Source: Bacteroidota bacterium
Lineage (GTDB): Bacteria > Bacteroidota > Bacteroidia > Bacteroidales > UBA12077
DNA: 64,000 bases
Assembly (NCBI GenBank): GCA_020444275.1
Contig: JAHLLG010000007.1
Location: 1-64,000, forward strand
Direction: 5' to 3'
The stretch's first letter is position 1, and each line of letters begins with the position of its first letter. A model generated the notes under the pieces. It did no database searches and had not been told where the DNA came from. It saw only the letters and a list, made by a program, of their open reading frames with translations. The position numbers and the translations under genes were made by a program. This document shows, piece by piece, positions 1 through 9,523 of the stretch.

Positions 1-86
1 AATTATTAATCTAAAAAATAACCAAAAAAAGGTCAACCTATTTCAGTATAATACACTCGCGTTTTTAGTAAACAAAACATTTCAAT

Positions 87-719
87 ATGAAACAAATTTA
101 TATACTGATAGTTTTTTTAATGTTTTTGGTCATTTTCTCAAGTTGTAACAGTAAATACTCAACACAGGTAGTTGCTGTTGACAGAATTGATACTAGTGGA
201 ATTTATTTTTCATATACTTACCTTGAGAAAAATTACACAGGTCATTTTGGATTGAATGAAATAGCGGAAGATTTTTCTACATCAGATAGTTTGAAAATTA
301 AGATTGAAAAAGATCAACCTGATAGGTATGAATTTATATCGGTTGTGAAACGTGTTTGGAAAACTGAAAATGCTATTGTAAGCACTGTGAAAAATAATGA
401 AAGTGGTGTTTACAGCTATCATGATGTTGACCAAAAACCATTATTTGCTGATGCCGACAACGAATTTGAAAATGACTCATTAATTTTTGATTATGTTAAA
501 AGACAATCAAATTCTTCAAATGAATTTACTAAAGTAAGAGTTTATATTTTAATAAATGAAACTGGAAAAGTTACTTTAAAAAATGCAATGACAAATAATA
601 AAGATGAATTGGTTTCAATAAAAAAGATAGTTGAGAAGTTTCCAGACTTTACACCAGCAATTAATAATAATGAAAATGTTACAGTAAGTTATTTAATTGA
701 AATTCCAATAGCTAAATGA
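87..719 (+). CDS. Predicted lipoprotein with a TonB-C-like C-terminus
   Basis: This 210-residue protein begins with a hydrophobic signal peptide ending in a lipobox (FSSC, Cys20), so it should be exported and lipid-anchored. The last ~60 residues follow the pattern of TonB C-terminal-like domains: a strand (VRVYILINETGKV), a helix holding KIVEKFPDFTPA, then a strand before IPIAK. In such proteins this domain usually binds a partner; here the match is by pattern only. The middle has no motif I recognise. The gene stands alone and is followed 18 bp later by an attC-like repeat, so it may be the first visible cassette of a mobile array. The ATG start gives a good signal peptide. Function is unknown. 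Confidence 0.6.
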   Translation: MKQIYILIVFLMFLVIFSSCNSKYSTQVVAVDRIDTSGIYFSYTYLEKNYTGHFGLNEIAEDFSTSDSLKIKIEKDQPDRYEFISVVKRVWKTENAIVSTVKNNESGVYSYHDVDQKPLFADADNEFENDSLIFDYVKRQSNSSNEFTKVRVYILINETGKVTLKNAMTNNKDELVSIKKIVEKFPDFTPAINNNENVTVSYLIEIPIAK

Positions 720-736
720 TTTGCTAGTAGTCGTAA

Positions 737-880
737 AATACACGCCATCACAAGCCATACGGGGGGGGGGGGGGTTGGTGGTTTTGTGACTTTTAATTAT
801 ATTAGTGTAATTTTTTAACGGGTGACCGTGAAACACGGCGGGGAAACCCGCACAGGCTTGTATGGCGGGACCGTTATAAA
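737..880. repeat. attC-like imperfect inverted repeat, copy 1
   Basis: Unit of about 140 bp. The outer arms GCCAT..CAAGCC..ACGGG and CCCG..GGCTTG..ATGGC pair with each other, and the right end reads GGACCGTTATAA. The centre contains ACGGGTGACC and TGAAACACGGCG. A second copy at 1645-1781 keeps the centre and the ends, while an internal stem segment differs in both arms (AAGCC/GGCTT here, TGGC/GCCA there). Such paired change with conserved ends is what integron attC sites show. The toxin-antitoxin pair lies between the two copies. Confidence 0.55.
761..774. repeat. Run of 14 G
   Basis: A homopolymer of 14 consecutive G lies just inside the left arm of the first attC-like repeat. The second copy has only GGG at this spot. 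In an AT-rich genome this is striking. It may be a slippage-prone tract, or its length may be an assembly or sequencing error. Confidence 0.85.
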
Positions 881-925
881 AGCATTTTTTAATTCACCAA
901 AATAGACACAATCAGAAATATTTAT

Positions 926-933
926 TACTTTTG
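926..933 (+). promoter_or_regulatory. Bacteroidota -7 element (TACTTTTG) for the MNT/HEPN pair
   Basis: TACTTTTG matches the Bacteroidota -7 consensus TAnnTTTG and ends 4 bp before the ATG of the nucleotidyltransferase. Transcription would begin at or next to the start codon, giving a nearly leaderless message. No clear -33 TTG is seen. Confidence 0.4.
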
Positions 934-937
934 AAAT

Positions 938-1255
938 ATGAAGAGAAGAACGAGACATATAAGCACTTTGATAAAGCAGGCAGTTGCGAGAATTGACTCC
1001 AAAGCTCAAATAATTCTTTATGGATCAAGAGCAAGGGGAAATGAAAGACCAGATTCTGATTGGGATGTTTTAATACTTACAGAATACCCTGTTGATATAA
1101 TTAAAGAAAGACAGTTTCGTAATGCTCTTTATGACTTAGAATTGGAAACAGGGGAACCTTTTTCTGTATTTGTATACTCCGAGAATGACTGGAATACCAG
1201 GCAAAATATTACTCCTTTTCATACAAATGTTACAAGAGAAGGAATAAGTCTATGA
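938..1255 (+). CDS. MNT-type nucleotidyltransferase, probable antitoxin of a HEPN/MNT pair
   Basis: A 105-residue minimal nucleotidyltransferase. The signature GSRARG (from Gly29) followed by SDWDVLIL (Asp41 and Asp43 as metal ligands) is the MNT active site. In characterised HEPN/MNT systems the MNT protein neutralises the HEPN RNase by transferring AMP to it; that role is inferred here. The stop codon overlaps the ATG of the downstream HEPN gene in an ATGA, the usual arrangement for such pairs. The pair sits between two copies of a ~140 bp inverted repeat and has its own -7 element, consistent with a self-contained cassette. The family call is firm; antitoxin activity is not tested. Confidence 0.8.
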   Translation: MKRRTRHISTLIKQAVARIDSKAQIILYGSRARGNERPDSDWDVLILTEYPVDIIKERQFRNALYDLELETGEPFSVFVYSENDWNTRQNITPFHTNVTREGISL

Positions 1256-1650
1256 AGCCAATTGATAGAAATGAATATGTTAAGAATAGGATAGAGACTG
1301 CTTATAAAACATTTAAAGCTGCAAAAGTATTATCAGAAAATGGTTTCTGGAATTCAGCTGTGAATCGATTGTATTATTCTGTATTTTATGCAGTCAATGC
1401 AATTTTAGTTCAGAATGAAATAATAGCTCAGTCTCATTCAGGTGTAAAGAGTCAATTTTCATTGCATTTTATCAAGACAGGTAAACTGGAAAAGAAATAT
1501 GGAAAGCTTTTAGCAGAATTATATGATTGGAGACAGAAAGGTGATTATGAAAGCTTATATGAATTTGACTCAAAATCTGTTCTTCCTCTATTTGATTCTG
1601 TCTTAGAAATGATCCAGGTTATTGAAAAAGAATTAAAAAACGCTTTATAA
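1252..1650 (+). CDS. HEPN domain protein, probable toxin partner of the MNT protein
   Basis: A 132-residue all-helical HEPN protein of the UPF0332-like branch, with N-terminal helices containing NSAVNRLYYSVFYAVNAIL and a central YDWRQKGDY (Arg94 to Tyr99). Toxic HEPN RNases usually carry Rx4-6H; here the motif reads R-x3-D-Y without the His. This is common in this branch and leaves RNase activity uncertain. The Tyr could be the AMP-acceptor position. Translation is coupled to the upstream MNT gene by ATGA overlap. The stop codon TAA lies inside the left end of the next attC-like repeat, as is typical of cassette genes. Confidence 0.75.
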   Translation: MKPIDRNEYVKNRIETAYKTFKAAKVLSENGFWNSAVNRLYYSVFYAVNAILVQNEIIAQSHSGVKSQFSLHFIKTGKLEKKYGKLLAELYDWRQKGDYESLYEFDSKSVLPLFDSVLEMIQVIEKELKNAL

Positions 1651-1781
1651 CACGCCATCAAATGGCATACGGGTGTATGGTGTTGGTTTGACAAGTATTT
1701 ATTATATTTGTTTCAGGGTCAACGGGTGACCCTGAAACACGGCGAGCTCCCGCACCGCCACTTATGGCGGGACCGTTATAA
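1645..1781. repeat. attC-like imperfect inverted repeat, copy 2
   Basis: Second copy of the ~140 bp unit. It starts with TTATAAC overlapping the HEPN stop codon and ends with GTTATAA, so the outermost bases are inverted copies of each other. The arms GCCATCAAATGGC and GCCACTTATGGC pair imperfectly. Inside, 1710-1738 is a perfect 12 bp hairpin (arms GTTTCAGGGTCA and its complement, loop ACGGG). The ends resemble the RYYYAAC/GTTRRRY boxes of attC with one deviating base. No integrase gene is in the window. Confidence 0.55.
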
Positions 1782-2118
1782 AAACATGCCGATATTTTCT
1801 GAGGTAACCCAACCCGGGCTTCGTTTTTTTAAGTGATAAGTTTTTTCAATTCTGATAAGTAAATTAAATCTGATATTTTAAGTAAGTATGTTTACGTTTT
1901 TTCGTTCTGACTTTTAATCCTATTTTGAATCCAATCAGTTTGACTGGTTTGTTAAAAACTCCGCATTGCTCCCCCACTCCATTCCAAACTTTAATGTTTG
2001 TAGTTCTTAGATTGGTTTTCTAGTGTTTTGTCAATAGCTATCTGACAAGCAATTTGTTGGTCGTCCGGTCTTGTCTCGTGCTAAAATAAGTTGACATAAT
2101 ATTAGCACAGGACACAAT
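1782..2118. other. Gene-free stretch between the cassette-like region and katG
   Basis: No open frame with family features was found on either strand. The base composition is uneven, with short GC-rich islands such as CAACCCGGGCTTCG and CCCCCACTCC. A 43 bp imperfect palindrome at 2072-2114 is the only structure seen. The stretch may be decayed accessory DNA. Confidence 0.5.
2072..2114. repeat. 43 bp imperfect palindrome resembling two abutted IS ends
   Basis: TGTCTCGTGCTAA (2072-2084) is an almost exact inverted copy of TTAGCACAGGACA (2102-2114), separated by 17 bp that include GTTGACA. The TGT..GTTGACA pattern recalls the ends of IS3/IS481-type elements, but no transposase is present. It could be an excision scar or a small non-autonomous remnant. 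Confidence 0.35.
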
Positions 2119-2153
2119 AAAAAAAGGTGACCAAATATTTAATCACCCTTTAT
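2119..2153 (-). terminator. Rho-independent-like terminator after katG
   Basis: On the minus strand an AAGGGTGA/TCACCTTT stem closes a loop of about 13 bases and is followed by a run of T. It lies 18 bp past the katG stop codon. Confidence 0.6.
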
Positions 2154-2170
2154 TAAAATGTCTTTACATA

Positions 2171-4342
<2,172 letters not shown>

Positions 4343-4410
4343 TTATTTATTTTTTAAGATTCTTAGCTGTATTGGAATTTCAATATTCCCTGTTGCAATT
4401 TGGTAAGTTA

Positions 4411-4418
4411 CAAAATTA
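4411..4418 (-). promoter_or_regulatory. -7-like element upstream of katG
   Basis: On the minus strand the sequence is TAATTTTG, matching TAnnTTTG, about 80 bp before the katG start. No well-spaced -33 TTG is visible, so this is a weak prediction. Confidence 0.3.
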
Positions 4419-4541
4419 TAGCACCTTATTCAAGATATTCATAACTGGCAACAACAGATAAAAACTAAGGTATTTAATTAATTTTCAATGACTAAGCGAC
4501 AGACTACAGTATTAGAAGATAGTAAATAATCCAATTTTATT

Positions 4542-4549
4542 TATATTTG
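4542..4549 (+). promoter_or_regulatory. -7 element (TATATTTG) upstream of the matrixin-like gene
   Basis: TATATTTG lies 18 bp before the ATG at 4568. A longer reading frame opening at a TTG within this element is possible, but the element argues for the ATG. Confidence 0.4.
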
Positions 4550-4567
4550 TTATATTCATTCTTTTTT

Positions 4568-5272
4568 ATGAAGCAACTAGTACTAATAATAGCAGCAATA
4601 TTCTTTTACAGCTTTACAGCTGACGCACAATCGGCAAAAGTTAAAAACTTAACCAACAACTACCTAAGTGTTGCCTTCAATAGTGTAGATGGAAAAAGAT
4701 TCCCTTTGACCAAATGGGAAAATAGAGATACCATCTATTATTTTATTGAAGGTGATCTGCACTATATAAATGCGAAGAGATGGAATATATTTTTAGAGGA
4801 GATTGAAAAAATTACAAATCTTCACTTTTGTAAAAGCACAGACATAAATAGCACAAATATTTTGATCTATTTTGGTAATCTTAGTGACTTTTTCGAAGTT
4901 AGCAATGCTGATTTACCATATACAATCAAAAATGATTTTAGCACATGGAGCAGCAAACGATGGAATAACTCTTATCAGTTGAGTTGGACAGGATTTTGTA
5001 TGGTTCCGGAACTCATAAAAAACAATCAAATCGGAGCTTATTATCTAAAAAGATTATTCTTAAAATCTATAGGATTATTAGGTGAATCTGAAGATCCTTA
5101 CAGTATTTATTCACGATACTATAATAGAAACAGCACCTTTAACAGAAATGACAAAAGGTTGTTAAAACTGCACTATAATAGTATTATAGAAGCAGGAATG
5201 ACCTATACAGAAGTTAAGGAAACAATTACCAAACTTGTTGATTTGAAATCACTTATTAAGGAAAAACTATAA
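4568..5272 (+). CDS. Exported protein resembling a degenerate zincin/matrixin
   Basis: A 234-residue protein starting with a signal peptide (MKQLVLIIAAIFFYSFTADAQ), so it is probably secreted or periplasmic. Its layout recalls matrixin or DUF2927-type zincins: an N-terminal strand region (DTIYYFIEGDLHYIN), a helix, a strand with ILIYFGN, and a helix followed by GLLGESEDPYSIYS and a late NDKRLLKLHYN. In active members the helix carries HExxHxxG; here the equivalent stretch reads LFLKSIGLLG with neither His nor Glu, so peptidase activity is unlikely. I chose the ATG at 4568 because it starts the signal peptide directly. The resemblance is by pattern only and the function is unknown. Confidence 0.55.
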   Translation: MKQLVLIIAAIFFYSFTADAQSAKVKNLTNNYLSVAFNSVDGKRFPLTKWENRDTIYYFIEGDLHYINAKRWNIFLEEIEKITNLHFCKSTDINSTNILIYFGNLSDFFEVSNADLPYTIKNDFSTWSSKRWNNSYQLSWTGFCMVPELIKNNQIGAYYLKRLFLKSIGLLGESEDPYSIYSRYYNRNSTFNRNDKRLLKLHYNSIIEAGMTYTEVKETITKLVDLKSLIKEKL

Positions 5273-5296
5273 TCTATCCGATAACCGGACAGATTA
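5270..5296. terminator. Imperfect hairpin between convergent genes
   Basis: AATCT.TCCG..CCGGA.AGATT forms an imperfect hairpin between the convergent stop codons of the matrixin-like gene and acr3. The T-tract is poor, so efficiency is uncertain. Confidence 0.4.
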
Positions 5297-6367
5297 TCAA
5301 AAGTATTTCCTTTTAAATCTAAATGCCAGATTTACTAGTGCGATCATAACAGGAACTTCAACAAGCGGCCCAATAACTGCTGCAAATGCCTCGCCTGAAT
5401 TCATTCCAAATATTGCAATGGCAACTGCTATGGCTAACTCAAAATTATTGCTTGCTGCCGTAAAAGATAAAGTTGTCGACTGTTCGTAATTTGCCCCTAT
5501 TTTTTTGCTCATTGCAAATGATAACACAAACATTACAATAAAATAGATTAGCAGCGGAATAGCAATTATTACCACATCCATTGGAATTTTTATAATATAC
5601 TCTCCTTTTAAAGAGAACATCACAATGATTGTAAATAACAAAGCAATTAGCGTTACTGGACTAATTTTTGGAATAAATTTAGTGTGATACCAGGTTTTGT
5701 CCTTAATCCTTATTAAAATAAATCGTGTTAAAAAACCTGCAATAAATGGAATCCCCAAATAGATGAAAACACTTTCGGCAATCTGCCCGATGGTAATATT
5801 TTCTACTGCATGATTTGTAGGAATTCCAAACCATCCAGGAAGTATAGCAATAAAGAAATAGGCATACACAGAAAAGAAAAGAACCTGAAATATGGAATTG
5901 AAGGCGACTAATCCGGCTGCATATTGTGTATCTCCCTTTGCCAGATCGTTCCATACAATTACCATGGCTATGCAGCGTGCTAAACCAATCATGATGATTC
6001 CATACATGTAAGGAAGGTTAGCATTATTTTCACCGGGAAATAGTTTAAAGAAAATAATTGCCAACGCAAACATTAACACCGGACCAATAATCCAATTTTG
6101 CACAAGCGATAATGAAAGTACCTTATAGTTCCTAAAAACATCACCTAATTCTTCATATTTTACTTTTGCCAATGGTGGATACATCATCAGAATCAAGCCT
6201 ATTGCAATAGGAATGTTAGTTGTGCTTTCCGGAGATGATTTTAACGACTCCCAAAAATCAGCTATTCCCGGGAAAAAGTATCCTGATAATACTCCTATGG
6301 CCATTGCCAGAAAGATCCATAAAGTTAAAAATCGGTCTAAAAATTTTAAACGTGGTTTTGATGGCAT
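5297..6367 (-). CDS. acr3: Arsenite efflux permease, ACR3 family
   Basis: A 356-residue inner-membrane protein with about ten hydrophobic segments. It carries the ACR3 signature [19 protein letters not shown], with the essential Cys132 in the fourth segment, and the conserved Glu337 in [13 protein letters not shown]3 proteins expel arsenite using the proton gradient. It is the last gene of the arsR1 module, after arsM (22 bp gap), so it should be expressed with arsenate reductase ArsC and remove its product. The length is usual for the family. Closely related bile acid:sodium symporters lack the RCIAM motif, so the ACR3 call is strong. Confidence 0.95.
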   Translation of the reverse strand: MPSKPRLKFLDRFLTLWIFLAMAIGVLSGYFFPGIADFWESLKSSPESTTNIPIAIGLILMMYPPLAKVKYEELGDVFRNYKVLSLSLVQNWIIGPVLMFALAIIFFKLFPGENNANLPYMYGIIMIGLARCIAMVIVWNDLAKGDTQYAAGLVAFNSIFQVLFFSVYAYFFIAILPGWFGIPTNHAVENITIGQIAESVFIYLGIPFIAGFLTRFILIRIKDKTWYHTKFIPKISPVTLIALLFTIIVMFSLKGEYIIKIPMDVVIIAIPLLIYFIVMFVLSFAMSKKIGANYEQSTTLSFTAASNNFELAIAVAIAIFGMNSGEAFAAVIGPLVEVPVMIALVNLAFRFKRKYF

Positions 6368-6389
6368 AATTTTTAATTTTAATATAACA

Positions 6390-7187
6390 CTATTTTTTAG
6401 CTAATACAGTAATACTATAAATTCCGGTTTTTTCTTTTTTATAAGTTCTTAATTCGTCGATCGAAATATAGTTTAACATAATGATATTAGGAATTTTAAT
6501 CTCCTTTTCCTTTTTAATTTCTATTCTATTAAACTGATTATCTTTAATTATCTGCAAATAATCGTCTTTCTGCAGTGCTCCTGAAACACAACCTGCATAC
6601 ATTTCAGCATTATCTTTAACTTTTTCAGGCAGGTTACCTGAAATAACTACATCAGAAACACAGAAATGTCCACCTGCCTTTAATACGCGATATATTTCCT
6701 TAAACGCTTTCCGTTTATCAGGCACTAAGTTCAGAACACAATTCGAGATAACTACATCAAAAGAGTTATCCGGCAAAGGCATTTCTTCAATATCTCCCTG
6801 AACAAATTCAACATTTTGGTAACCAAGTTTTGCGTTATTAATACGAGCTTTCTCAATCATTGCTTCTGTAAAATCTATTCCGGTAACCTTTCCAGACTCA
6901 CCAACAATGGCTCTCGCAACAAAACAATCGTTTCCTGCTCCTGAACCCAAATCCAATACAGAATCACCAGGCTTAAGATGAGCAAATTCTGTTGGAATAC
7001 CACAACCTAATCCCAGATCTGAATCGGCGTTATATCCTTCAAGATTTGAGTAATCATCACTAAAAATAGTATAATCTATGGATTCGCAACAACCTGTACT
7101 TCCGCAACACGATGTCTCATTTTGATCTTTTGATTGTTTAGCTATCTGGCTGTACTTTTCTTGTACTACACGTTTAATATCTTTCAT
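6390..7187 (-). CDS. arsM: Arsenite S-adenosylmethionine methyltransferase ArsM
   Basis: A 265-residue class I methyltransferase. The SAM site is [15 protein letters not shown] (motif I, from about residue 78) followed by GIDFTEAMI. The arsenic-binding cysteines of the family are present: Cys62 (GLGCGIPT), Cys150 (SNCVLNL) and Cys200 (AGCVSGAL); the 50-residue spacing of the last two equals that of characterised ArsM. The N-terminus has two CC pairs (27-28 and 33-34), common in ArsM. The enzyme methylates trivalent arsenic to mono- and dimethyl species. It follows the C_GCAxxG_C_C gene by 9 bp in the arsR1 module. Confidence 0.95.
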   Translation of the reverse strand: MKDIKRVVQEKYSQIAKQSKDQNETSCCGSTGCCESIDYTIFSDDYSNLEGYNADSDLGLGCGIPTEFAHLKPGDSVLDLGSGAGNDCFVARAIVGESGKVTGIDFTEAMIEKARINNAKLGYQNVEFVQGDIEEMPLPDNSFDVVISNCVLNLVPDKRKAFKEIYRVLKAGGHFCVSDVVISGNLPEKVKDNAEMYAGCVSGALQKDDYLQIIKDNQFNRIEIKKEKEIKIPNIIMLNYISIDELRTYKKEKTGIYSITVLAKK

Positions 7188-7196
7188 AATATTTTT

Positions 7197-7646
7197 TTAT
7201 TCGTTATTTATTAACTGTTCGGTAATATCAACAGCTTGCTTAATATAATTGATACAATCTGTTTCGAACAGTCCCAGTTCATGTATTTTTATCAAATCCT
7301 TCTCTTTTTTCATATCTAGTTCTTGCAATAGCTGTTTACAATATATAGATTCATTTTTTGATTCAAAACGTTTCAAAAACTCTGCAGCTTTATCATATGT
7401 ATTTTCCTTATTCGATTCCGGATCATTTAAGGCTTTTCCAAATTTTAATCCTAATACCATTAGTGCACCAGAAACTGCACCACAAACATGCTGTTGTTTT
7501 CCCATACCTGCGCCAAAAGCAGTGGCAATTCTTAAACATTCATCTTTGCCTAATCCCAGTTCCGGACCAAATGTTGTTAGAACAGATTGAGCGCAATTAA
7601 AACTATTGTTAAAATACGATAAGGCTTTGTTCTTTTTATCTTGCAT
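7197..7646 (-). CDS. C_GCAxxG_C_C family redox protein
   Basis: A 149-residue small protein with the family pattern: an early Cys18 (NCAQSVL), DECLRIATAFGAGMGK, then HVCGAVSGALMVLGLKFG and later Cys residues (YCKQ, TDCINY). Proteins of this family are predicted cysteine-based redox proteins, sometimes near oxidoreductases; their biochemical role is not established. Placed between arsC (3 bp away) and arsM (9 bp away), it is surely cotranscribed. A role in supplying electrons or thiols to arsenic reduction is inferred from position only. Confidence 0.85.
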   Translation of the reverse strand: MQDKKNKALSYFNNSFNCAQSVLTTFGPELGLGKDECLRIATAFGAGMGKQQHVCGAVSGALMVLGLKFGKALNDPESNKENTYDKAAEFLKRFESKNESIYCKQLLQELDMKKEKDLIKIHELGLFETDCINYIKQAVDITEQLINNE

Positions 7647-7649
7647 CTA

Positions 7650-8066
7650 TTATTTTATTTTTTCGTTGTAAAGCTTAAAAAAAGCTTCTTTTATTTCATC
7701 TCTAACTCTTCTGTATTCGCTCCAAACAAACTCTTCAGATCCTTCTGCATAAGTAGGGTCATCAAATCCAATGTGAATTCTATTTTTTACTTTCCCCAAG
7801 AAAGTTGGACAATTTTCATTTGCTCCGCCGCAAACAGTTATTACGTAATCCCACTCATCACCTAAATACAAATCAACAGAATCGGAAGTGTGCTGACTAA
7901 TATCTATACCAATTTCCTTCATTACGTTAACTGCTTTTTCGTTAAGTTTCCCAGATGCTTCTGTTCCTGCCGACCGAACCATAAGGTTTTTATCAAACGA
8001 TTGAAGGAAACCATGAGCTATTTGACTTCGGCATGAGTTACCTGTACACAGAATTAATACTTTCAT
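7650..8066 (-). CDS. arsC: Thioredoxin-coupled arsenate reductase ArsC (LMW-PTP type)
   Basis: A 138-residue enzyme of the low-molecular-weight phosphatase fold. The P-loop CTGNSCRSQ gives the nucleophile Cys7 and is followed by the disulfide relay pair Cys79 and Cys86 (VCGGANENCP), the same 7-residue spacing as in the Staphylococcus aureus enzyme. It reduces arsenate to arsenite, with electrons from thioredoxin. It is the third gene of the arsR1 module, between the rhodanese-like gene (7 bp) and the C_GCAxxG_C_C gene (3 bp). All three catalytic cysteines are intact. Confidence 0.95.
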   Translation of the reverse strand: MKVLILCTGNSCRSQIAHGFLQSFDKNLMVRSAGTEASGKLNEKAVNVMKEIGIDISQHTSDSVDLYLGDEWDYVITVCGGANENCPTFLGKVKNRIHIGFDDPTYAEGSEEFVWSEYRRVRDEIKEAFFKLYNEKIK

Positions 8067-8072
8067 AAATTA

Positions 8073-8501
8073 TTATTTATTATTTTTTTCTCGTTTTCTT
8101 AACATACAAGCACATGAGCCACTTAAACGTTCCTTTTTATCTATTTTTAAAGGTAATCCGTCTCTTTCCCACTCAACCAATCCTCCAGCCATGTTGGCTA
8201 TGTTTTCAAATCCCTTTTCTTTCAAAAAAAGAACAGCTTCTTTGCTATGAATTCCTGTTGCATCAGCAAATATTAATGCTTTATCATTAGGTAAGTCCTG
8301 ATAGTTATCTTTTAAAACACTATAAGGGCAATAAAGCAATTCATCCACATCGAACATCTTAAAACAGTTCATATATTCTTCGCGCACATCAACTATAATT
8401 GCACTTTGCTTGCAAAGATCATAGGTTTCTTTTGGTGATACATGAAGTATACCTGATGATTTTATTCCCATTTTCTGAAAAAAAACTCTCATAATTAACA
8501 T
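8073..8501 (-). CDS. Rhodanese-like protein with the catalytic Cys replaced
   Basis: A 142-residue single rhodanese fold (VSPKETYDL, IIVDVREEY, AGGLVEWERDGLPL). The active-site loop, normally CxxGxRS, reads DATGIHS, so the sulfur-carrying Cys is an Asp and classical sulfurtransferase activity is unlikely. A CAC motif near the C-terminus (GSCACMLRKR) offers other thiols, perhaps for metalloid binding. The reading starts at an ATG overlapping the end of arsR1; a second ATG 9 bp later avoids the overlap. It is the second gene of the arsR1 module, so a role in arsenic handling is likely but unproven. Confidence 0.8.
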   Translation of the reverse strand: MLIMRVFFQKMGIKSSGILHVSPKETYDLCKQSAIIVDVREEYMNCFKMFDVDELLYCPYSVLKDNYQDLPNDKALIFADATGIHSKEAVLFLKEKGFENIANMAGGLVEWERDGLPLKIDKKERLSGSCACMLRKREKNNK

Positions 8502-8827
8502 TGATTTGGTTGATTAACCGATATTTCTTTTAAAAAACCTTCAATTAACTTTTTAACATCCTTTATACAATCGCTGCAAAGACAATAGTTTACCTTTAAA
8601 CCATCTATTGTACCATGAATTAATCCAACTTTTTTTAATTCCTGTAAGTGCTGAGAAACTGTTGTTCGACTTAAGGGAATTTCGTTACTGATGTCGCCTG
8701 ATATACAGGTACTGCATTTTGCCAGATAACGCAATATTGCCAGGCGTGCAGGATGACTCATTACCCTTGCTATTTCTGCAAGCTTTTGCAAATCATCGTC
8801 GAATAAACTGGATTTTTTATATGTCAT
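8495..8827 (-). CDS. arsR: ArsR/SmtB family repressor, copy 1
   Basis: A 110-residue winged-helix repressor. The recognition region reads LSRTTVSQHLQELKKVGLI and is preceded by Cys38 and Cys41 (KCSTCISGD), placed to bind As(III) in or before the DNA-contacting helices. Further cysteines (NYCLCSDC) could complete the site. An in-frame TTG lies 21 bp upstream, but the ATG at 8827 lies just past a 20 bp palindrome at 8840-8859 and is preferred. It heads the module running to acr3. By family, it should leave DNA when arsenite binds. Confidence 0.92.
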   Translation of the reverse strand: MTYKKSSLFDDDLQKLAEIARVMSHPARLAILRYLAKCSTCISGDISNEIPLSRTTVSQHLQELKKVGLIHGTIDGLKVNYCLCSDCIKDVKKLIEGFLKEISVNQPNQC

Positions 8828-8839
8828 TTTAATTGTTTT

Positions 8840-8859
8840 ATGTCGCAAACATACGGCAT
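8840..8859 (-). promoter_or_regulatory. Predicted ArsR operator enclosing a -7 element
   Basis: ATGTCG-N8-CGGCAT is an imperfect palindrome (5 of 6 pairs) 12 bp upstream of arsR1. Read on the minus strand the 8 bp spacer is exactly TATGTTTG, a TAnnTTTG -7 element, so bound repressor would cover the promoter. Three other sites in the island share the 6-8-6 layout. Confidence 0.6.
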
Positions 8860-8903
8860 TAAATCAGATAAAAAAATCTTTATTTATTCTTTTATGGTAC
8901 AAT

Positions 8904-9398
8904 TTATTTCTGATTAATCTGTTTGATTAACTTTTTAGTTTCATAATATCCGGTATGCCTAAAAAACTCTTCCCCGTTTTTATCCAGTAAAATTTGAGTA
9001 GGAATGGCCGCAACTCCAAAATATTTCATTAAATCCTGATTCTGTCGGTAAGTTACATTATAAAATATCACATTAACCCTATCGGGATACTTTTCCTTTA
9101 TTTCATCCATAACACTTTCCATTCGTTTACATGCCGAACATCCTGTTGAACCAAATTCCAGAAAAGTTATTTCGTAAGGCAATCTGTTTTTTGAATAATT
9201 ATATAACGAATCAATTTCAAATTGCAATTCCCTTTCTACCACTGAACCTGTTTTTAGTTTTACAGCTTGTGAAGCAAAATCGTTAAGTCTGCTTTTTGAA
9301 AGAAACAAAATGATGAAAAATAACACCGATAAACTAACAAAAACAATCGGTGTTATACTTTTCAGTTTGATATGTTTATTCTGATTATTCATCTTCAT
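8904..9398 (-). CDS. Membrane-anchored thioredoxin-like protein
   Basis: A 164-residue protein with one N-terminal membrane segment (ITPIVFVSLSVLFFIILFL) and a thioredoxin fold carrying a CSAC redox pair in EFGSTGCSACKRMESVMDEI. VAAIPTQILLDKNG supplies the cis-Pro. The topology puts the thioredoxin domain outside the cytoplasm. An upstream TTG is in frame, but ATG at 9398 is preferred. It lies downstream of the arsP-like permease (126 bp gap) and before arsR1, probably the last gene of the arsP unit. A role in thiol-disulfide exchange with exported arsenic chemistry is inferred from position. Confidence 0.8.
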   Translation of the reverse strand: MKMNNQNKHIKLKSITPIVFVSLSVLFFIILFLSKSRLNDFASQAVKLKTGSVVERELQFEIDSLYNYSKNRLPYEITFLEFGSTGCSACKRMESVMDEIKEKYPDRVNVIFYNVTYRQNQDLMKYFGVAAIPTQILLDKNGEEFFRHTGYYETKKLIKQINQK

Positions 9399-9523
9399 AC
9401 ATGATTTCGCAACATTGCTACATGTTTGCAATTAACTAGAATTATGTCCAGTTTTAATCACATGATAAACCAGTTATTTACTGCTACTATCTGCTTTTAA
9501 TGACTACTTAATTTCTTCTAGTC

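Noticed and set aside
815-1009. Open frame on the minus strand across the first repeat
   Set aside because: It runs through the repeat and the MNT start, and shows no family features.
1782-2118. Transposase remnant in the gene-free stretch
   Set aside because: No readable transposase motif in any frame; only IS-end-like palindromes are seen.
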